A DNA stretch of 49,400 nt. Source: Carnobacterium divergens. Its GTDB lineage: Bacteria > Bacillota > Bacilli > Lactobacillales > Carnobacteriaceae. Shown here one piece after another: positions 6,217-15,352 of this stretch (positions are counted from its first letter, which is position 1; each line of letters starts with the position of its first letter). Both the position numbers and the translations under genes were made by a program. The notes under the pieces were generated by a model. It made no database searches. It had not been told where the DNA came from and saw only the letters and a program-made list of their open reading frames with translations. The stretch covers positions 1,141,746 to 1,191,145 of the forward strand of contig NZ_LT992558.1 in NCBI RefSeq assembly GCF_900258435.1, read 5' to 3'.

Positions 6217-7455
6217 TTATGCCCAGTTTCCGTTTCTAAAGATTGGAACAATTGAGCCATCTTTACGGATTCCGTCAACATTCATTTCATTTGAACCAAT
6301 CATAAAGTCAACATGGACGTTGCTACGGTTTAAGCCAGCAGCAATCAATTCTGCTTCGGTCATTTCTGTACCACCTTCTAAACTAAACGCATAGGCTGAT
6401 CCTAAAGCTAAATGATTAGAAGCATTTTCGTCAAATAAGGTATTATAGAAAACAATTCCTGATTGAGAAATAGGAGAGGGATCTGGAACCAAGGCCACTT
6501 CACCTAAACGAGCAGAGCCATCATCTGTTGCAATTAATTTTTTTAAAACCTCTTCACCTTGTTTAGCTGTAACATCTACTACTTTTCCATCTTTAAAAGT
6601 AAAAGTCATATCTAAAATAGTCGTGCCAGCATAGCTAAGTGGTTTAGTGCTTCTGACTACACCATCTGCGCGATTTGCGTCAGGAGCAGTGAAAACTTCT
6701 TCTGTAGGCATATTTGCCATGAATTTTTCGCCACGAACATTAAAGCTACCAGCGCCTTCCCAACGATGATTTTTTGGCAAACCAATGGTTAAATCAGTTC
6801 CAGGAGCAGTGTAATGAAGAGCATCAAATTGTTCTTTATTTAATTCATTTGCTTTTGCTTCTAAAAGTTGATCATGATTAACCCATGCCTCAACTGGATT
6901 GTTTTCATAAATACGAGTGGTTTTAAAGATTTGATCCCATAATGCGTCTACTTGTTCCTCTGAAGTTGCTAAATCAGGGAAGACCTTAGCTGCCCATTTA
7001 GCACCAGCTGCAGCAACGACTGACCAACTAACTTTATTTGATTGAGTAGCTGTGCGTTGCTCTGAGAGAGCTTTTCCAACAGCACTTTGGTAGGCCGCAA
7101 CTTTATCTGTATCTACGCCAGCAAGAGCATCAGGGTCAGCAGAACGGACACTAATACGACTTGCGCCTTTTTTAATTTGATCAATAGATTCATCGATCTT
7201 ATATTGAGGAATGTCTACTAAACGTTCTTCTGGAGTACCTAAAAAGACTTCGCGATTAATTTCATCATCTAACCATTTTACAATGACTTCTGTTGCCCCT
7301 AATTTGTAGGCTTCTTTAGTAATCAAACGAGCAAGTGGTGCTTGTTCAACATCTATTTGTAACACAACAGTGTGGCCTTTTGATACATTTACGCCTGTAC
7401 TAACAATTAGTTCAGCATATTTTTGTAGATTTTCTTGAAAATTTGGTAATACCAT
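6217..7455 (-). CDS. pepS: Aminopeptidase PepS (M29 family)
   Basis: A 412-residue cytoplasmic metallo-aminopeptidase that releases N-terminal residues from peptides, part of the peptide-use system of lactic bacteria. ATG 7455 is chosen because AGGGGGAA precedes it by about 6 bases and the protein then starts MVLPNFQENLQKYAEL, as in known PepS proteins; an upstream in-frame start at 7488 lacks such a site. The C-terminal third carries the M29 metal-site segments, including NHLALGSAY and VDFMIGSNEMNVDG. The length is that of the family. It stands alone, with its own promoter and terminator. Confidence 0.92.
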   Translation of the reverse strand: MVLPNFQENLQKYAELIVSTGVNVSKGHTVVLQIDVEQAPLARLITKEAYKLGATEVIVKWLDDEINREVFLGTPEERLVDIPQYKIDESIDQIKKGASRISVRSADPDALAGVDTDKVAAYQSAVGKALSEQRTATQSNKVSWSVVAAAGAKWAAKVFPDLATSEEQVDALWDQIFKTTRIYENNPVEAWVNHDQLLEAKANELNKEQFDALHYTAPGTDLTIGLPKNHRWEGAGSFNVRGEKFMANMPTEEVFTAPDANRADGVVRSTKPLSYAGTTILDMTFTFKDGKVVDVTAKQGEEVLKKLIATDDGSARLGEVALVPDPSPISQSGIVFYNTLFDENASNHLALGSAYAFSLEGGTEMTEAELIAAGLNRSNVHVDFMIGSNEMNVDGIRKDGSIVPIFRNGNWA

Positions 7456-7505
7456 GTTAAATTCCCCCTGAATTAAGATTGTAAACATTGAAAAACTATA
7501 TTTTT

Positions 7506-7534
7506 ATCATAGCACAAGGAGAGAGTGGAAACAA
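7506..7534 (-). promoter_or_regulatory. Promoter of pepS
   Basis: On the minus strand TTGTTT (7529-7534), 17 bases, then TATGAT (7506-7511) with TGC directly before it (extended -10). About 50 bases upstream of the pepS start codon. Confidence 0.6.
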
Positions 7535-7956
7535 TTTATCAAATGCAAAATAATCTTTAAAATCATTACAAATGTTGTCAATTTTTAAGGTTTCATAAAA
7601 TAACTTTAAAAAAAACGTCACATTTTTTAGAATAATGACTATATACGATAAAAAGTTCTTTTTTTTCTGTTGTAAAGGTGTTAAAATAACAATAACATTT
7701 ATTGTTAATAGTTAAGGAGGCTAAAAATTAACATCGATTATTAAAAAAGAAATTTGTTATAATTTTTAAATCCTTTTGAAGACAGGTAATGTAAGTCTTT
7801 AGTGCACTTATTTTATCCATTTATGAAGTATAAAAAATAGATCCTCGTAATGATCAAACTAGATAGTTAAAATAGTGTTTTGATAAATAACGAAAACTAT
7901 TTTTTATTATAAAAATACAGTAAATAACCCAACTAAACGAAACGAGGTGCAGCCGG
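7535..7956. other. Intergenic region, no gene recognised
   Basis: About 420 AT-rich bases between the divergent pepS and TetR genes. It contains an unused ribosome-binding-site-like AAGGAGG at 7713-7719 with no start codon after it, a TATAAT at 7758-7763, and an imperfect hairpin at 7868-7905 with AAAATAGT and ACTATTTT arms followed by T. The TetR promoter must lie here but no convincing -35/-10 pair was found. A small RNA or a decayed gene is possible; nothing stronger can be said. Confidence 0.4.
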
Positions 7957-8520
7957 ATGGCTAGAAAAAAAACAATTACCAAACTACAAATATTAAATGC
8001 AGCATATGAAGTTGTTAGAACTGAAGGTTTTGGAGGATTTACAGCACGTAATATTGCCAAAAAAATGAAATGCTCTACTCAACCTATTTATTTAGAATTT
8101 AAAAATATGGATGACTTGAAAAATGAATTATTTGAAAAAATCAAAAATTATTTAAAACAAGAAGTTTATTCAAATGAACATACGGGAGATGCGTTGCTTG
8201 ATGCATGTATCAACTATATCCAATTTGCAGATAAAGAAAAAGTTTTATTCCGAGCATTGTACATTGAAAATCACTTAGGTATTGAAAAAATGCATAAAAT
8301 TTCATTGGATTTCGCTATGCGCTTAATGGAAGAAAATGAAGACACGAAAAATTTATCAAACGAAGACAAGTTTGAATTGTTTACTAAAATTTGGATTGTA
8401 GCTCAAGGGATTGCGTCATTAATTTCATCTGGTTTATTGCCAATGAATGAAGAAGACATTGAATCGAATTTACGCGATGCGTTATCTGATATGATTCTTG
8501 GTGCAAGATACAGTAACTAA
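7957..8520 (+). CDS. TetR/AcrR-family transcriptional regulator
   Basis: A 187-residue regulator. Residues 9-55 form the TetR helix-turn-helix (ILNAAYEVVRTEGFGGFTARNIAKKM then STQPIYLEFKNMDDL, described in parts), and residues 60-187 form an all-helical ligand/dimer domain of unknown ligand. GAGGTG lies 9 bases before the ATG. It is a single gene with a strong terminator shared with the convergent flavodoxin gene. No efflux or enzyme gene lies on the same strand beside it, so the target is unclear; autoregulation through the long upstream region is plausible. Confidence 0.85.
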   Translation: MARKKTITKLQILNAAYEVVRTEGFGGFTARNIAKKMKCSTQPIYLEFKNMDDLKNELFEKIKNYLKQEVYSNEHTGDALLDACINYIQFADKEKVLFRALYIENHLGIEKMHKISLDFAMRLMEENEDTKNLSNEDKFELFTKIWIVAQGIASLISSGLLPMNEEDIESNLRDALSDMILGARYSN

Positions 8521-8524
8521 AACT

Positions 8525-8566
8525 AAAAAAGAACGGACTTAGATTTTTCTAAGTCCGTTCTTTTTT
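8525..8566. terminator. Bidirectional terminator between TetR gene and flavodoxin
   Basis: A perfect 19-bp stem (8525-8543 with 8548-8566), loop TTTT, with A-run and T-run flanks. It ends both convergent genes. Confidence 0.92.
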
Positions 8567-8584
8567 TTACATATAAGTACAAGA

Positions 8585-9025
8585 TTATAATTTCGACGCC
8601 AATTCTTTTGCGAAGGCTTCTAATTTTTGAATGTCTTCTTCTTCTACAGCTAAATCAACCTTAACGCTGTCAGCACCTTGTGTTGCGCCAGTTTCAATAA
8701 AACGAGCAGTGAAGTCATCAACAGATTTGCAAAACTCATCATAAAATGTATCGCCAGAACCACAAGTTCCAAAAATTTTACCAGATAAATTAATTTCAGC
8801 TAATTCTTCATAAAAATCAACAATTTCATCAGGAAGATCGCCATCGCCATAAGTATATGTAGCGACGATACACAAATCCACATCCTCAAAATCTTCAGGA
8901 TCAGCTTGAGTACATTCTACAGTTTCAACATCAATATCTAAGTTTTCTAATGCTTCAGCAACAACATCGGCAATTTCTTCTGTGTTACCAGTCATACTCG
9001 CATAAACAATTTTAGCAGTTGCCAT
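8585..9025 (-). CDS. Flavodoxin
   Basis: A 146-residue acidic FMN-binding electron carrier. The phosphate loop is SMTGNTE (residues 10-16); the FMN-stacking loops are TYTYGDGDLPDE (about 57-68) and GTCGSGDTFYDEFC (about 86-99). Short-chain flavodoxin length. AAAGGATGG lies before ATG 9025. It probably passes electrons to a low-potential acceptor such as a ribonucleotide reductase activase or an isoprenoid enzyme; the partner is not visible here. Single-gene unit. Confidence 0.93.
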   Translation of the reverse strand: MATAKIVYASMTGNTEEIADVVAEALENLDIDVETVECTQADPEDFEDVDLCIVATYTYGDGDLPDEIVDFYEELAEINLSGKIFGTCGSGDTFYDEFCKSVDDFTARFIETGATQGADSVKVDLAVEEEDIQKLEAFAKELASKL

Positions 9026-9072
9026 TTTTTAGTCCATCCTTTCTCTATCTAAATAGTGAACAAGTCTTATCG

Positions 9073-9102
9073 ATTATAACAAAAACCGTCTTGTAAATGC
9101 AA
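9073..9102 (-). promoter_or_regulatory. Promoter of the flavodoxin gene
   Basis: On the minus strand TTGCAT (9097-9102), an 18-base spacer and a consensus TATAAT (9073-9078), about 48 bases before the start codon. Confidence 0.6.
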
Positions 9103-9174
9103 TTAGAAAACGATAAAATAAATAGGATTTCATAAGAAATCAACCACAATAGTACACAAATTAAAAAAATACGT

Positions 9175-9180
9175 TATAAT
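9175..9180 (+). promoter_or_regulatory. -10 box upstream of map
   Basis: A consensus TATAAT 74 bases before the map start codon. No clear -35 hexamer is found at 16-18 bases, so the promoter assignment is tentative. Confidence 0.4.
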
Positions 9181-9253
9181 ATAGAAGATGATTATTAAGA
9201 AACCACAATACTAATCTAGTATCAAGAAAATAAAGAAATGAGGAATAAATAGA

Positions 9254-10009
9254 ATGATTACACTAAAATCAACACGTGAAATTGATGCAATGGCGGAATC
9301 AGGTGCATTATTAGCCGATGTGCATATTGCTTTGCGAGATTTTATTAAACCAGGTATTACAAGTTGGGACATTGAAGAATTTGTTGATGATTATATAACA
9401 AAACACGGAGGTATTGCAGCTCAAAAAGGATTTGAAGGATATGAGTATGCAACTTGTGTTAGCATTAACGATGAAATTTGCCATGGTTTCCCTAGAAAAG
9501 AAGTATTAAAAGACGGTGACTTAATCAAAGTGGACATGTGTGTCGATTTAAAGGGTGCGTTATCGGATTCTTGTTGGAGCTATGTAGTAGGAAAATCAAC
9601 TCCAGAATTAGATCATTTGATGGCTGTTACTAAAAAAGCACTATACGTTGGGATTGAACAAGCACAAGTGGGCAATCGAATTGGGGATATTGGCCACGCG
9701 ATTCAAACTTACGTAGAAGGTGAAGATTTAGCTGTTGTCCGTGAATTTATTGGACATGGAATTGGACCAACGATTCATGAAAGTCCTGCAGTTCCTCACT
9801 ATGGTGAAGCTGGCAAAGGGTTACGTTTAAAAGAAGGTATGGTAATTACAATTGAACCAATGGTAAATACAGGGACTTGGAAATCTAAGATGGACGACAA
9901 TGGTTGGACTGCTCGCACAAAAGATGGTGGTCTAAGCTGTCAATTTGAGCATACTCTTGCGATTACAAAAGAAGGACCTAGAGTTCTTACCTCACAAAAA
10001 GATCAATAA
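9254..10009 (+). CDS. map: Methionine aminopeptidase, type I
   Basis: A 251-residue cytosolic enzyme that removes the initiator Met from nascent proteins. The five metal ligands of the pita-bread fold are present in order: Asp in KVDMCVDLKG, Asp in ALSDSC, His in FIGHGIGP, Glu in TIEPMV and Glu in CQFEHT. Type Ia length with no N-terminal zinc finger. The ATG has TGAGGA 8 bases upstream. Single gene with its own terminator. Confidence 0.95.
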   Translation: MITLKSTREIDAMAESGALLADVHIALRDFIKPGITSWDIEEFVDDYITKHGGIAAQKGFEGYEYATCVSINDEICHGFPRKEVLKDGDLIKVDMCVDLKGALSDSCWSYVVGKSTPELDHLMAVTKKALYVGIEQAQVGNRIGDIGHAIQTYVEGEDLAVVREFIGHGIGPTIHESPAVPHYGEAGKGLRLKEGMVITIEPMVNTGTWKSKMDDNGWTARTKDGGLSCQFEHTLAITKEGPRVLTSQKDQ

Positions 10010-10011
10010 GT

Positions 10012-10044
10012 AAAAAACGTTGAATGAAGATTCAACGTTTTTTT
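10012..10044 (+). terminator. Terminator of map
   Basis: A perfect 14-bp stem (AAAAAACGTTGAAT with its complement), loop GAAG, T-rich right arm. Confidence 0.9.
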
Positions 10045-10099
10045 ACTTAGAAGTATGAACCAAATATTAAAAGCTGTGTAATGAGTTAAAGGAGCGATT

Positions 10100-11029
10100 A
10101 TGGAAATAAAGCAACGATTAATGGAGAAAAAAGAACTTGTTCGTTTAATCCAGACCATTCAAAAGAAATACAAAGAAGCAGAAGTCACAAATTCAGCAGT
10201 GATTATAGCTTACTACTTGCTACTCTCTTTTTTTCCCATTCTAATTGTAGTAGGAAATTTGCTCCCTTTATTAAATCTAGATATGGAAATGTTGATCCCT
10301 TATATGCAAAGTTTGATTCCAGAATATATTTTTACACAACTAGAGCCTACTATGTTAAATTTATTGACTTCTAGCAGCAGCGGTTTGTTATCTGCAGGTG
10401 CCATTGGAGCAATTTGGGCATCCAGTAAAGGGATGAACGCTATGCAAGTAAGTATGAATAAAGCATACGGCGTAGAACCTAGAAAAAATATCTTTGTAAT
10501 TCGGTTAGCTTCGCTAGCGTTTACGTTAGTATTGATTCTGGGAATCGTTTTATTAGTATTAGTATTTAGTTTTGGTCAGATGATTTTAGATTATTTGACG
10601 CCCCTTTTACAACTGTCTACATCTACACTGAAAACGTTTCAAACCTTGAAGTGGCCTGTTACCTTGCTTGTGCTATTTTTTGTTTTTATTCTAATTTATT
10701 ATATGGTGCCAAACGCTAAAACAAAGGTGAAGAATGTGATACCAGGCGCGTTGTTCGCAACAGTTGGCTGGATGACTTTGTCACAAGGATTTGCCATCTA
10801 TGTGAATTATTTTTCTGGGCGAACTCAAAGCTATGGAACGATTGGCACAATGATTGTACTGATGCTATGGTTAAATGGTTCTGGTGTTATTTTAACATTA
10901 GGAGCCGTAATCAATGCCTCTCTGGATCAATTTTACCATGGAGAAATTGAAGAAAATACAAATATTGTTGGGAAATATTTAGTCAAAAAATTTGATGAAG
11001 GAAAACAAAAAATTCAAAAAAAGAAATAA
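10100..11029 (+). CDS. YihY/BrkB-family integral membrane protein
   Basis: A 309-residue membrane protein. About six hydrophobic segments are seen (near residues 33-55, 92-112, 137-160, 182-202, 215-235, 248-270). The signature start of the family (AVIIAYYLLLSFFPILI, then GAIWASSKGMNAM) is clear. The family was once named ribonuclease BN, which is now known to be wrong; its true function is unresolved (possibly transport or envelope maintenance). AAAGGAG lies 7 bases before the ATG. Ends with a basic cytoplasmic tail. A weak long-loop hairpin (11037-11081) may be its terminator. Confidence 0.88.
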   Translation: MEIKQRLMEKKELVRLIQTIQKKYKEAEVTNSAVIIAYYLLLSFFPILIVVGNLLPLLNLDMEMLIPYMQSLIPEYIFTQLEPTMLNLLTSSSSGLLSAGAIGAIWASSKGMNAMQVSMNKAYGVEPRKNIFVIRLASLAFTLVLILGIVLLVLVFSFGQMILDYLTPLLQLSTSTLKTFQTLKWPVTLLVLFFVFILIYYMVPNAKTKVKNVIPGALFATVGWMTLSQGFAIYVNYFSGRTQSYGTIGTMIVLMLWLNGSGVILTLGAVINASLDQFYHGEIEENTNIVGKYLVKKFDEGKQKIQKKK

Positions 11030-11194
11030 TAGATTGAGAGAAAATGATTTGAATGCAGTTGTTATTTTCTTTATTTTCTCTAAAAAGGTAAAAAAAGAAT
11101 TGGCTTTTTTCATGAAATGACAGCGCTAGATATATAAAGTGTTCTATAATTAGAGATTAATAAATTTTGATGGAAACATAAGGAAATCGTTGTT

Positions 11195-11208
11195 GAGTAT
11201 GATATAAT
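11195..11208 (+). promoter_or_regulatory. Extended -10 promoter of the exopolysaccharide operon
   Basis: TGATATAAT at 11200-11208, a perfect TGn plus TATAAT, 62 bases before the first cps start codon. No good -35 hexamer is present, as is usual for extended -10 promoters. The same TGATATAAT core is found before the genes at 33300 and 33967. Confidence 0.65.
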
Positions 11209-11269
11209 TATTAAGATTGATAAAAAAAGAATAAATGAAATTAAGTAAAGTAGTTACTGGGAGGAAAAG

Positions 11270-12004
11270 ATGGAAGAAACAATTAATTTATCAGAGCTGT
11301 TTGAAGTGATTCGTAAAAGGATGGTATTGATTATTGGTGGAGGATTAGCAGGTATCATTTTAGCAGCAGTAATAACCTACTTTTTTATAACCCCGCAATT
11401 CAATTCATCTACACAATTATTAGTAAATCGTGCCAAAGATGAAAGTCAAGTTGCTACCCAATGGAACGATTTACAAACGGATGTACAAATGATTAACACT
11501 TATAAGGATATCATTAAAGGTCCAGTTATTTTAGAAGATGTACGAAAAAAATTAAGCACTACATCAAGTGTGGAACAATTAGCTAGTAAAATTGAAATTA
11601 TCACACAACAAAATTCTCAAGTATTTACCATAAAAGTAACCGATTCAGATCCATATAAAGCAGCCGATATTGCCAATACAGTCGCCGCTGTCTTTCAAGA
11701 AAAAATCGGTGGAATCATGAGCGTTCAAAACGTTACTCAAATTTCTAGTGCACATCCAAATACATCTCAAGTTTCCCCTAAACCAATGCTAAATATCTTA
11801 ATAGGATTCATTGTTGGGATTATGGGAATGGTTGGCGTTAGTTTCTTATTAGAATTTATGGATAAAACCGTGCGAGATGAAAAATTCATATCCGAAACAT
11901 TAGGGTGGACGAATTTAGGAACCATCTCGGAAATGAATTTTGATGAATTAAATGCTAAATCACCAAGTTCAATTGTCTCAAGAAGAACAAAAACACGTGT
12001 ATAA
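11270..12004 (+). CDS. cpsC: Wzz/CpsC-type polysaccharide co-polymerase, kinase modulator
   Basis: A 244-residue membrane protein with two transmembrane segments (about residues 20-40 and 170-192) flanking an extracellular loop, the Wzz domain layout. The N-terminus INLSELFEVIRKR and the Pro-rich segment before the second membrane span (SPKPMLNILIGFIVG) are typical. In Firmicutes this protein activates the separate tyrosine kinase CpsD and controls chain length. GGGAGG lies 6 bases before the ATG. First gene of the operon, 12 bases from cpsD. Confidence 0.9.
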   Translation: MEETINLSELFEVIRKRMVLIIGGGLAGIILAAVITYFFITPQFNSSTQLLVNRAKDESQVATQWNDLQTDVQMINTYKDIIKGPVILEDVRKKLSTTSSVEQLASKIEIITQQNSQVFTIKVTDSDPYKAADIANTVAAVFQEKIGGIMSVQNVTQISSAHPNTSQVSPKPMLNILIGFIVGIMGMVGVSFLLEFMDKTVRDEKFISETLGWTNLGTISEMNFDELNAKSPSSIVSRRTKTRV

Positions 12005-12016
12005 AGGAGTAAATGG

Positions 12017-12736
12017 ATGTTTAAAAAAAATAAAACAACTAATCAAGGAACGTCAAATGGTGCAAGTTTAATTACAACTACAAAACCAAATTCTGTGGTC
12101 GCAGAACAATTTAGAACCATTCGTACAAATATTCAATTTTCAATGGTTGATAAAGAGTTAAAATCATTGATTTTTACCTCTTCAGGACCAGGCGAAGGGA
12201 AATCAACGATTTCAGCCAATACAGCAGTTGTTTTTGCTTCACAAGGAAAAAGAGTTTTATTGGTGGATGCAGATATGCGCAAGCCAACGGTTCATAAAAC
12301 ATTTGGAATACCCAACCATGAAGGGTTAACGACATTGTTAACAGAAAAAGACGTTAAGCTCAGCTCGGTTATTCGTCAAGGAAGCAATGAAAATTTATTT
12401 ATTCTAACGAGTGGACCCGTTCCACCAAATCCATCAGAGTTGTTGGATTCAAATAAAATGAATAAAATTATTGATATTTTAGAAGGTGCGTTTGATTTAG
12501 TTATTTTCGATATGCCTCCAATCATTACCGTGACCGATTCTCAAATTATGGCAGCTAAGACAGATGGCACCATTTTTGTTGTTCGTAGTGGTGTAGCAAG
12601 TAAAGAAGCCTTAGTTAAGTCAAGACAACTTCTTGAAATTGTAAATGCAAACGTGATAGGAACTGTATTTAATGGAGTAGAACGAACAAAAGACAGTGCC
12701 TATAAGTATTATGGGTTGGAGAGTGACTCGATATGA
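12017..12736 (+). CDS. cpsD: CpsD/CapB-type tyrosine-protein kinase (BY-kinase)
   Basis: A 239-residue cytoplasmic bacterial tyrosine autokinase. Walker A is GPGEGKST (57-64), Walker A' is LLVDADMRKPT (81-91) and Walker B is VIFDMPP (about 160-166). The C-terminal tyrosine cluster is short: Y229, Y231 and Y232 in AYKYYG. It works with the Wzz-like partner just upstream to control polymerisation and export. AAAGGAG precedes the ATG. Its last four bases overlap the phosphatase start (ATGA), so kinase and phosphatase are made together. Confidence 0.93.
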   Translation: MFKKNKTTNQGTSNGASLITTTKPNSVVAEQFRTIRTNIQFSMVDKELKSLIFTSSGPGEGKSTISANTAVVFASQGKRVLLVDADMRKPTVHKTFGIPNHEGLTTLLTEKDVKLSSVIRQGSNENLFILTSGPVPPNPSELLDSNKMNKIIDILEGAFDLVIFDMPPIITVTDSQIMAAKTDGTIFVVRSGVASKEALVKSRQLLEIVNANVIGTVFNGVERTKDSAYKYYGLESDSI

Positions 12737-13500
12737 TCGATTTGCATTGTCATATTTTACCTGGAGTTGATGACGGTGCTCAAACGTTGGAGGATTCAAT
12801 TGTAATGGCTCATGCAGCCGTTGCAGAGGGAATCACGCATATTCTGGTGACACCACATCACAATAATGGTCGGTATTTTAATAAACGAGAAGATATTATT
12901 GATAAAATGAAGGCTCTTCAGTTAGAGTTTGAGGAACGCCAAATTCCCTTAACCCTATTTCCTGGTCAAGAAGTTAGAATAACAGGAGAACTGATAGAAT
13001 CGATTCAAAAAGGTGATATCCAGTTTGTGGATGAAGAACAACAATACTTATTAATTGAGTTTCCAACGATGACGATTCCTCAATTTAGTGAAGAGTTGTT
13101 TTTTCAGTTAAATAAAAGCAAAATCACCCCGATTATCGTTCATCCAGAACGAAATCAAGTTTTTATAAATAATCCAGATAGATTGGGAGCATTTATCGAA
13201 AGAGGAGCACTTGCTCAATTAACAGCAGGTAGTTATCTAGGTTATTTTGGGAAAAAAATTGAAAAAATTAGCAAACAAATGGTGGAGGCAAATTTAATTC
13301 ATATTATTGCATCAGATGCGCATAATGTCACTACTAGAACATTTCATTTAAAAGAGGCTTATGCAAAATTAGAAAAAAACGTAGGAATAGAAAAAGTTGC
13401 AGTTTATAAACAACATGCAAAAGACTTAATTAATGGAGAAACCATTAGTCCATTTCCTATTAGTAAAGTGAAAAAGCATAAATTTCTAGGGTTGTTTTAA
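12733..13500 (+). CDS. cpsB: CpsB/CapC-type tyrosine-protein phosphatase (PHP fold)
   Basis: A 255-residue manganese-dependent phosphatase of the PHP superfamily that removes phosphate from CpsD. Metal-site motifs are in order: DLHCH with H5 and H7, TPHHN (40-44), GQEVRI, IVHPERN and SDAHN. ATGA overlap with cpsD. Gene order kinase then phosphatase is as in Lactobacillus and Bacillus clusters and differs from the streptococcal cpsABCD order. Confidence 0.93.
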   Translation: MIDLHCHILPGVDDGAQTLEDSIVMAHAAVAEGITHILVTPHHNNGRYFNKREDIIDKMKALQLEFEERQIPLTLFPGQEVRITGELIESIQKGDIQFVDEEQQYLLIEFPTMTIPQFSEELFFQLNKSKITPIIVHPERNQVFINNPDRLGAFIERGALAQLTAGSYLGYFGKKIEKISKQMVEANLIHIIASDAHNVTTRTFHLKEAYAKLEKNVGIEKVAVYKQHAKDLINGETISPFPISKVKKHKFLGLF

Positions 13501-13522
13501 TAAAAGGAGGGGAAAAAGTGAA

Positions 13523-15334
13523 ATGAAGAGAGGGATAAAGAAAAGTATTCTAATTGGAGTCGATACGTTAGCGATTGTTTTTTCAAGTTTATTGTCATAT
13601 ATCTTTTTAAGTCCATATATTGACCCATCTCAATTCTTTTTATATATGAGTGTTGGTTTATGTATCATTAGCTATCTTGCTTTTGCATCATATTTTAAGA
13701 TATTTTCAAAAATTAATCGATACGTTAGTATTAAGGAAATCATTAATATATTCGCGTGTGTCAGTTTATCTTTTCTTGTGGTAACAGTGATTTCAAGTTT
13801 GACCTTAATGGCAGTAAGTTTCCGATTTATTTTGTTAACGTATATTTTTTCCTTATCTGTGATTGCAAGTAGTCGCATTATTTGGCGAATTTTGAATGAA
13901 TTAAATTATCATAGCGAAAAAAAACTACAAACACAAAGACAAATAAAAACCCTAGTCGTAGGTGCTGGTGAAGGTGGAAGTATATTTTTAAGAAATACCC
14001 AAAAAAATACCACTGATCTTAAAATAGTAGGAGTAGTTGACAAAGACCCTACTAAATTAAATACGTATTTACATGGTGTTCCAGTTATTGGTTTAGTAAC
14101 GGATATTCCTGAAATTGTGAATGAGTACGGTATTAAACAAATTACAATTGCAATCCCTTCTCTACAACCTCAAGAGTACGAAGAAATATTAGATATTTGC
14201 AATGCGATTTCTGTTAAGGTAAATTTAATGCCCTCGGTTGAAGATGTGTTAAATGGAAAATTATCCGTGAGTCGTTTTCGTGAGATTGATGTTGTAGATT
14301 TATTAGGTCGAGAAGAAGTTCAATTGGATATGGAACAAATATCTAAAAAATTAACAGGGAAAACGGTTTTAGTAAGTGGTGCTGGCGGGTCAATCGGATC
14401 TGAAATATGTCGTCAAGTTGCTAGATTTGCGCCTAAAAGAATGATTTTACTTGGTCATGGAGAAAATTCTATCTATCATATTCATCAAGAAATGACAAAA
14501 TCCTATCAACAAACGATTGAAATGATCCCGGTAATTGCTGACATACAAGACCGACAACGTATTTTTGATGTCATGAAGGAATACCAACCAGCTCAAGTTT
14601 ATCATGCAGCTGCCCATAAACATGTGCCAATGATGGAGTATAATCCAATAGAAGCTTTAAAAAATAATGTTTATGGAACAAAAAATATGGCAGAAGCTTC
14701 AAAAGAGGCAAATGTTGAAAGTTTTGTGATGATTTCAACTGACAAAGCGGTTAATCCTCCTAATGTTATGGGAGCTACAAAACGAATTGCAGAAATGATT
14801 GTCACGGGTTTAAATGAAGAAGGGAAAACAAAATTCGCTGCTGTCCGTTTTGGAAATGTTTTAGGAAGCCGTGGTAGTGTGGTTCCGTTATTTAAAGAAC
14901 AAATTAAAAGTGGTGGGCCTTTAACAGTGACGGATTTTAGAATGACACGTTACTTTATGACGATCCCAGAAGCGAGTCGTTTAGTACTTCAAGCTGGAGC
15001 TTTAGCAAAAGGCGGCGAAATATTCATTTTAGATATGGGAGAACCTGTTAAAATATTAGATTTAGCGAAAAAAGTGATTAAACTAAGTGGTTTTAAAGAA
15101 GATGAAATAGAAGTAGTCGAAACTGGCATTAGGCCTGGTGAAAAACTTTATGAAGAATTATTAGTAGATGGTGAACAGACAAATAAAAAAGTACATGATA
15201 AGATTTTTGTTGGGGAGGTTTCTAATTATTCAGAAAATTCAATTACAACTGAATTGAATAATTTGAATAGAGAAAATGATGATTTATTAAAAGAAAGATT
15301 AATAAATTTAGCAAATAGAAATGAAATATATTAG
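13523..15334 (+). CDS. Membrane-bound nucleotide-sugar 4,6-dehydratase (CapD/PglF type)
   Basis: A 603-residue protein. Residues 8-125 hold four to five membrane segments, a first Rossmann motif GAGEGG sits at 147-152, and the catalytic SDR domain starts at GAGGSIG (286-292). The active site reads STDKA (405-409) and VMGATK with M416 and K420, so the usual catalytic Tyr is replaced by Met, as in the long dehydratases PglF and WbpM. The expected reaction is UDP-GlcNAc to UDP-4-keto-6-deoxy sugar. AAAGGAGGGG lies 10 bases before the ATG. It supplies the keto sugar for the aminotransferase encoded next, 18 bases downstream. Confidence 0.9.
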   Translation: MKRGIKKSILIGVDTLAIVFSSLLSYIFLSPYIDPSQFFLYMSVGLCIISYLAFASYFKIFSKINRYVSIKEIINIFACVSLSFLVVTVISSLTLMAVSFRFILLTYIFSLSVIASSRIIWRILNELNYHSEKKLQTQRQIKTLVVGAGEGGSIFLRNTQKNTTDLKIVGVVDKDPTKLNTYLHGVPVIGLVTDIPEIVNEYGIKQITIAIPSLQPQEYEEILDICNAISVKVNLMPSVEDVLNGKLSVSRFREIDVVDLLGREEVQLDMEQISKKLTGKTVLVSGAGGSIGSEICRQVARFAPKRMILLGHGENSIYHIHQEMTKSYQQTIEMIPVIADIQDRQRIFDVMKEYQPAQVYHAAAHKHVPMMEYNPIEALKNNVYGTKNMAEASKEANVESFVMISTDKAVNPPNVMGATKRIAEMIVTGLNEEGKTKFAAVRFGNVLGSRGSVVPLFKEQIKSGGPLTVTDFRMTRYFMTIPEASRLVLQAGALAKGGEIFILDMGEPVKILDLAKKVIKLSGFKEDEIEVVETGIRPGEKLYEELLVDGEQTNKKVHDKIFVGEVSNYSENSITTELNNLNRENDDLLKERLINLANRNEIY

Positions 15335-15352
15335 AAAGAAAAGAGGAACATT

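Noticed and set aside
7634-7714. 26-codon frame starting at ATG 7634 in the pepS-TetR gap
   Set aside because: No ribosome binding site, low-complexity Phe/Ile-rich product, and the good AAGGAGG lies after rather than before it.
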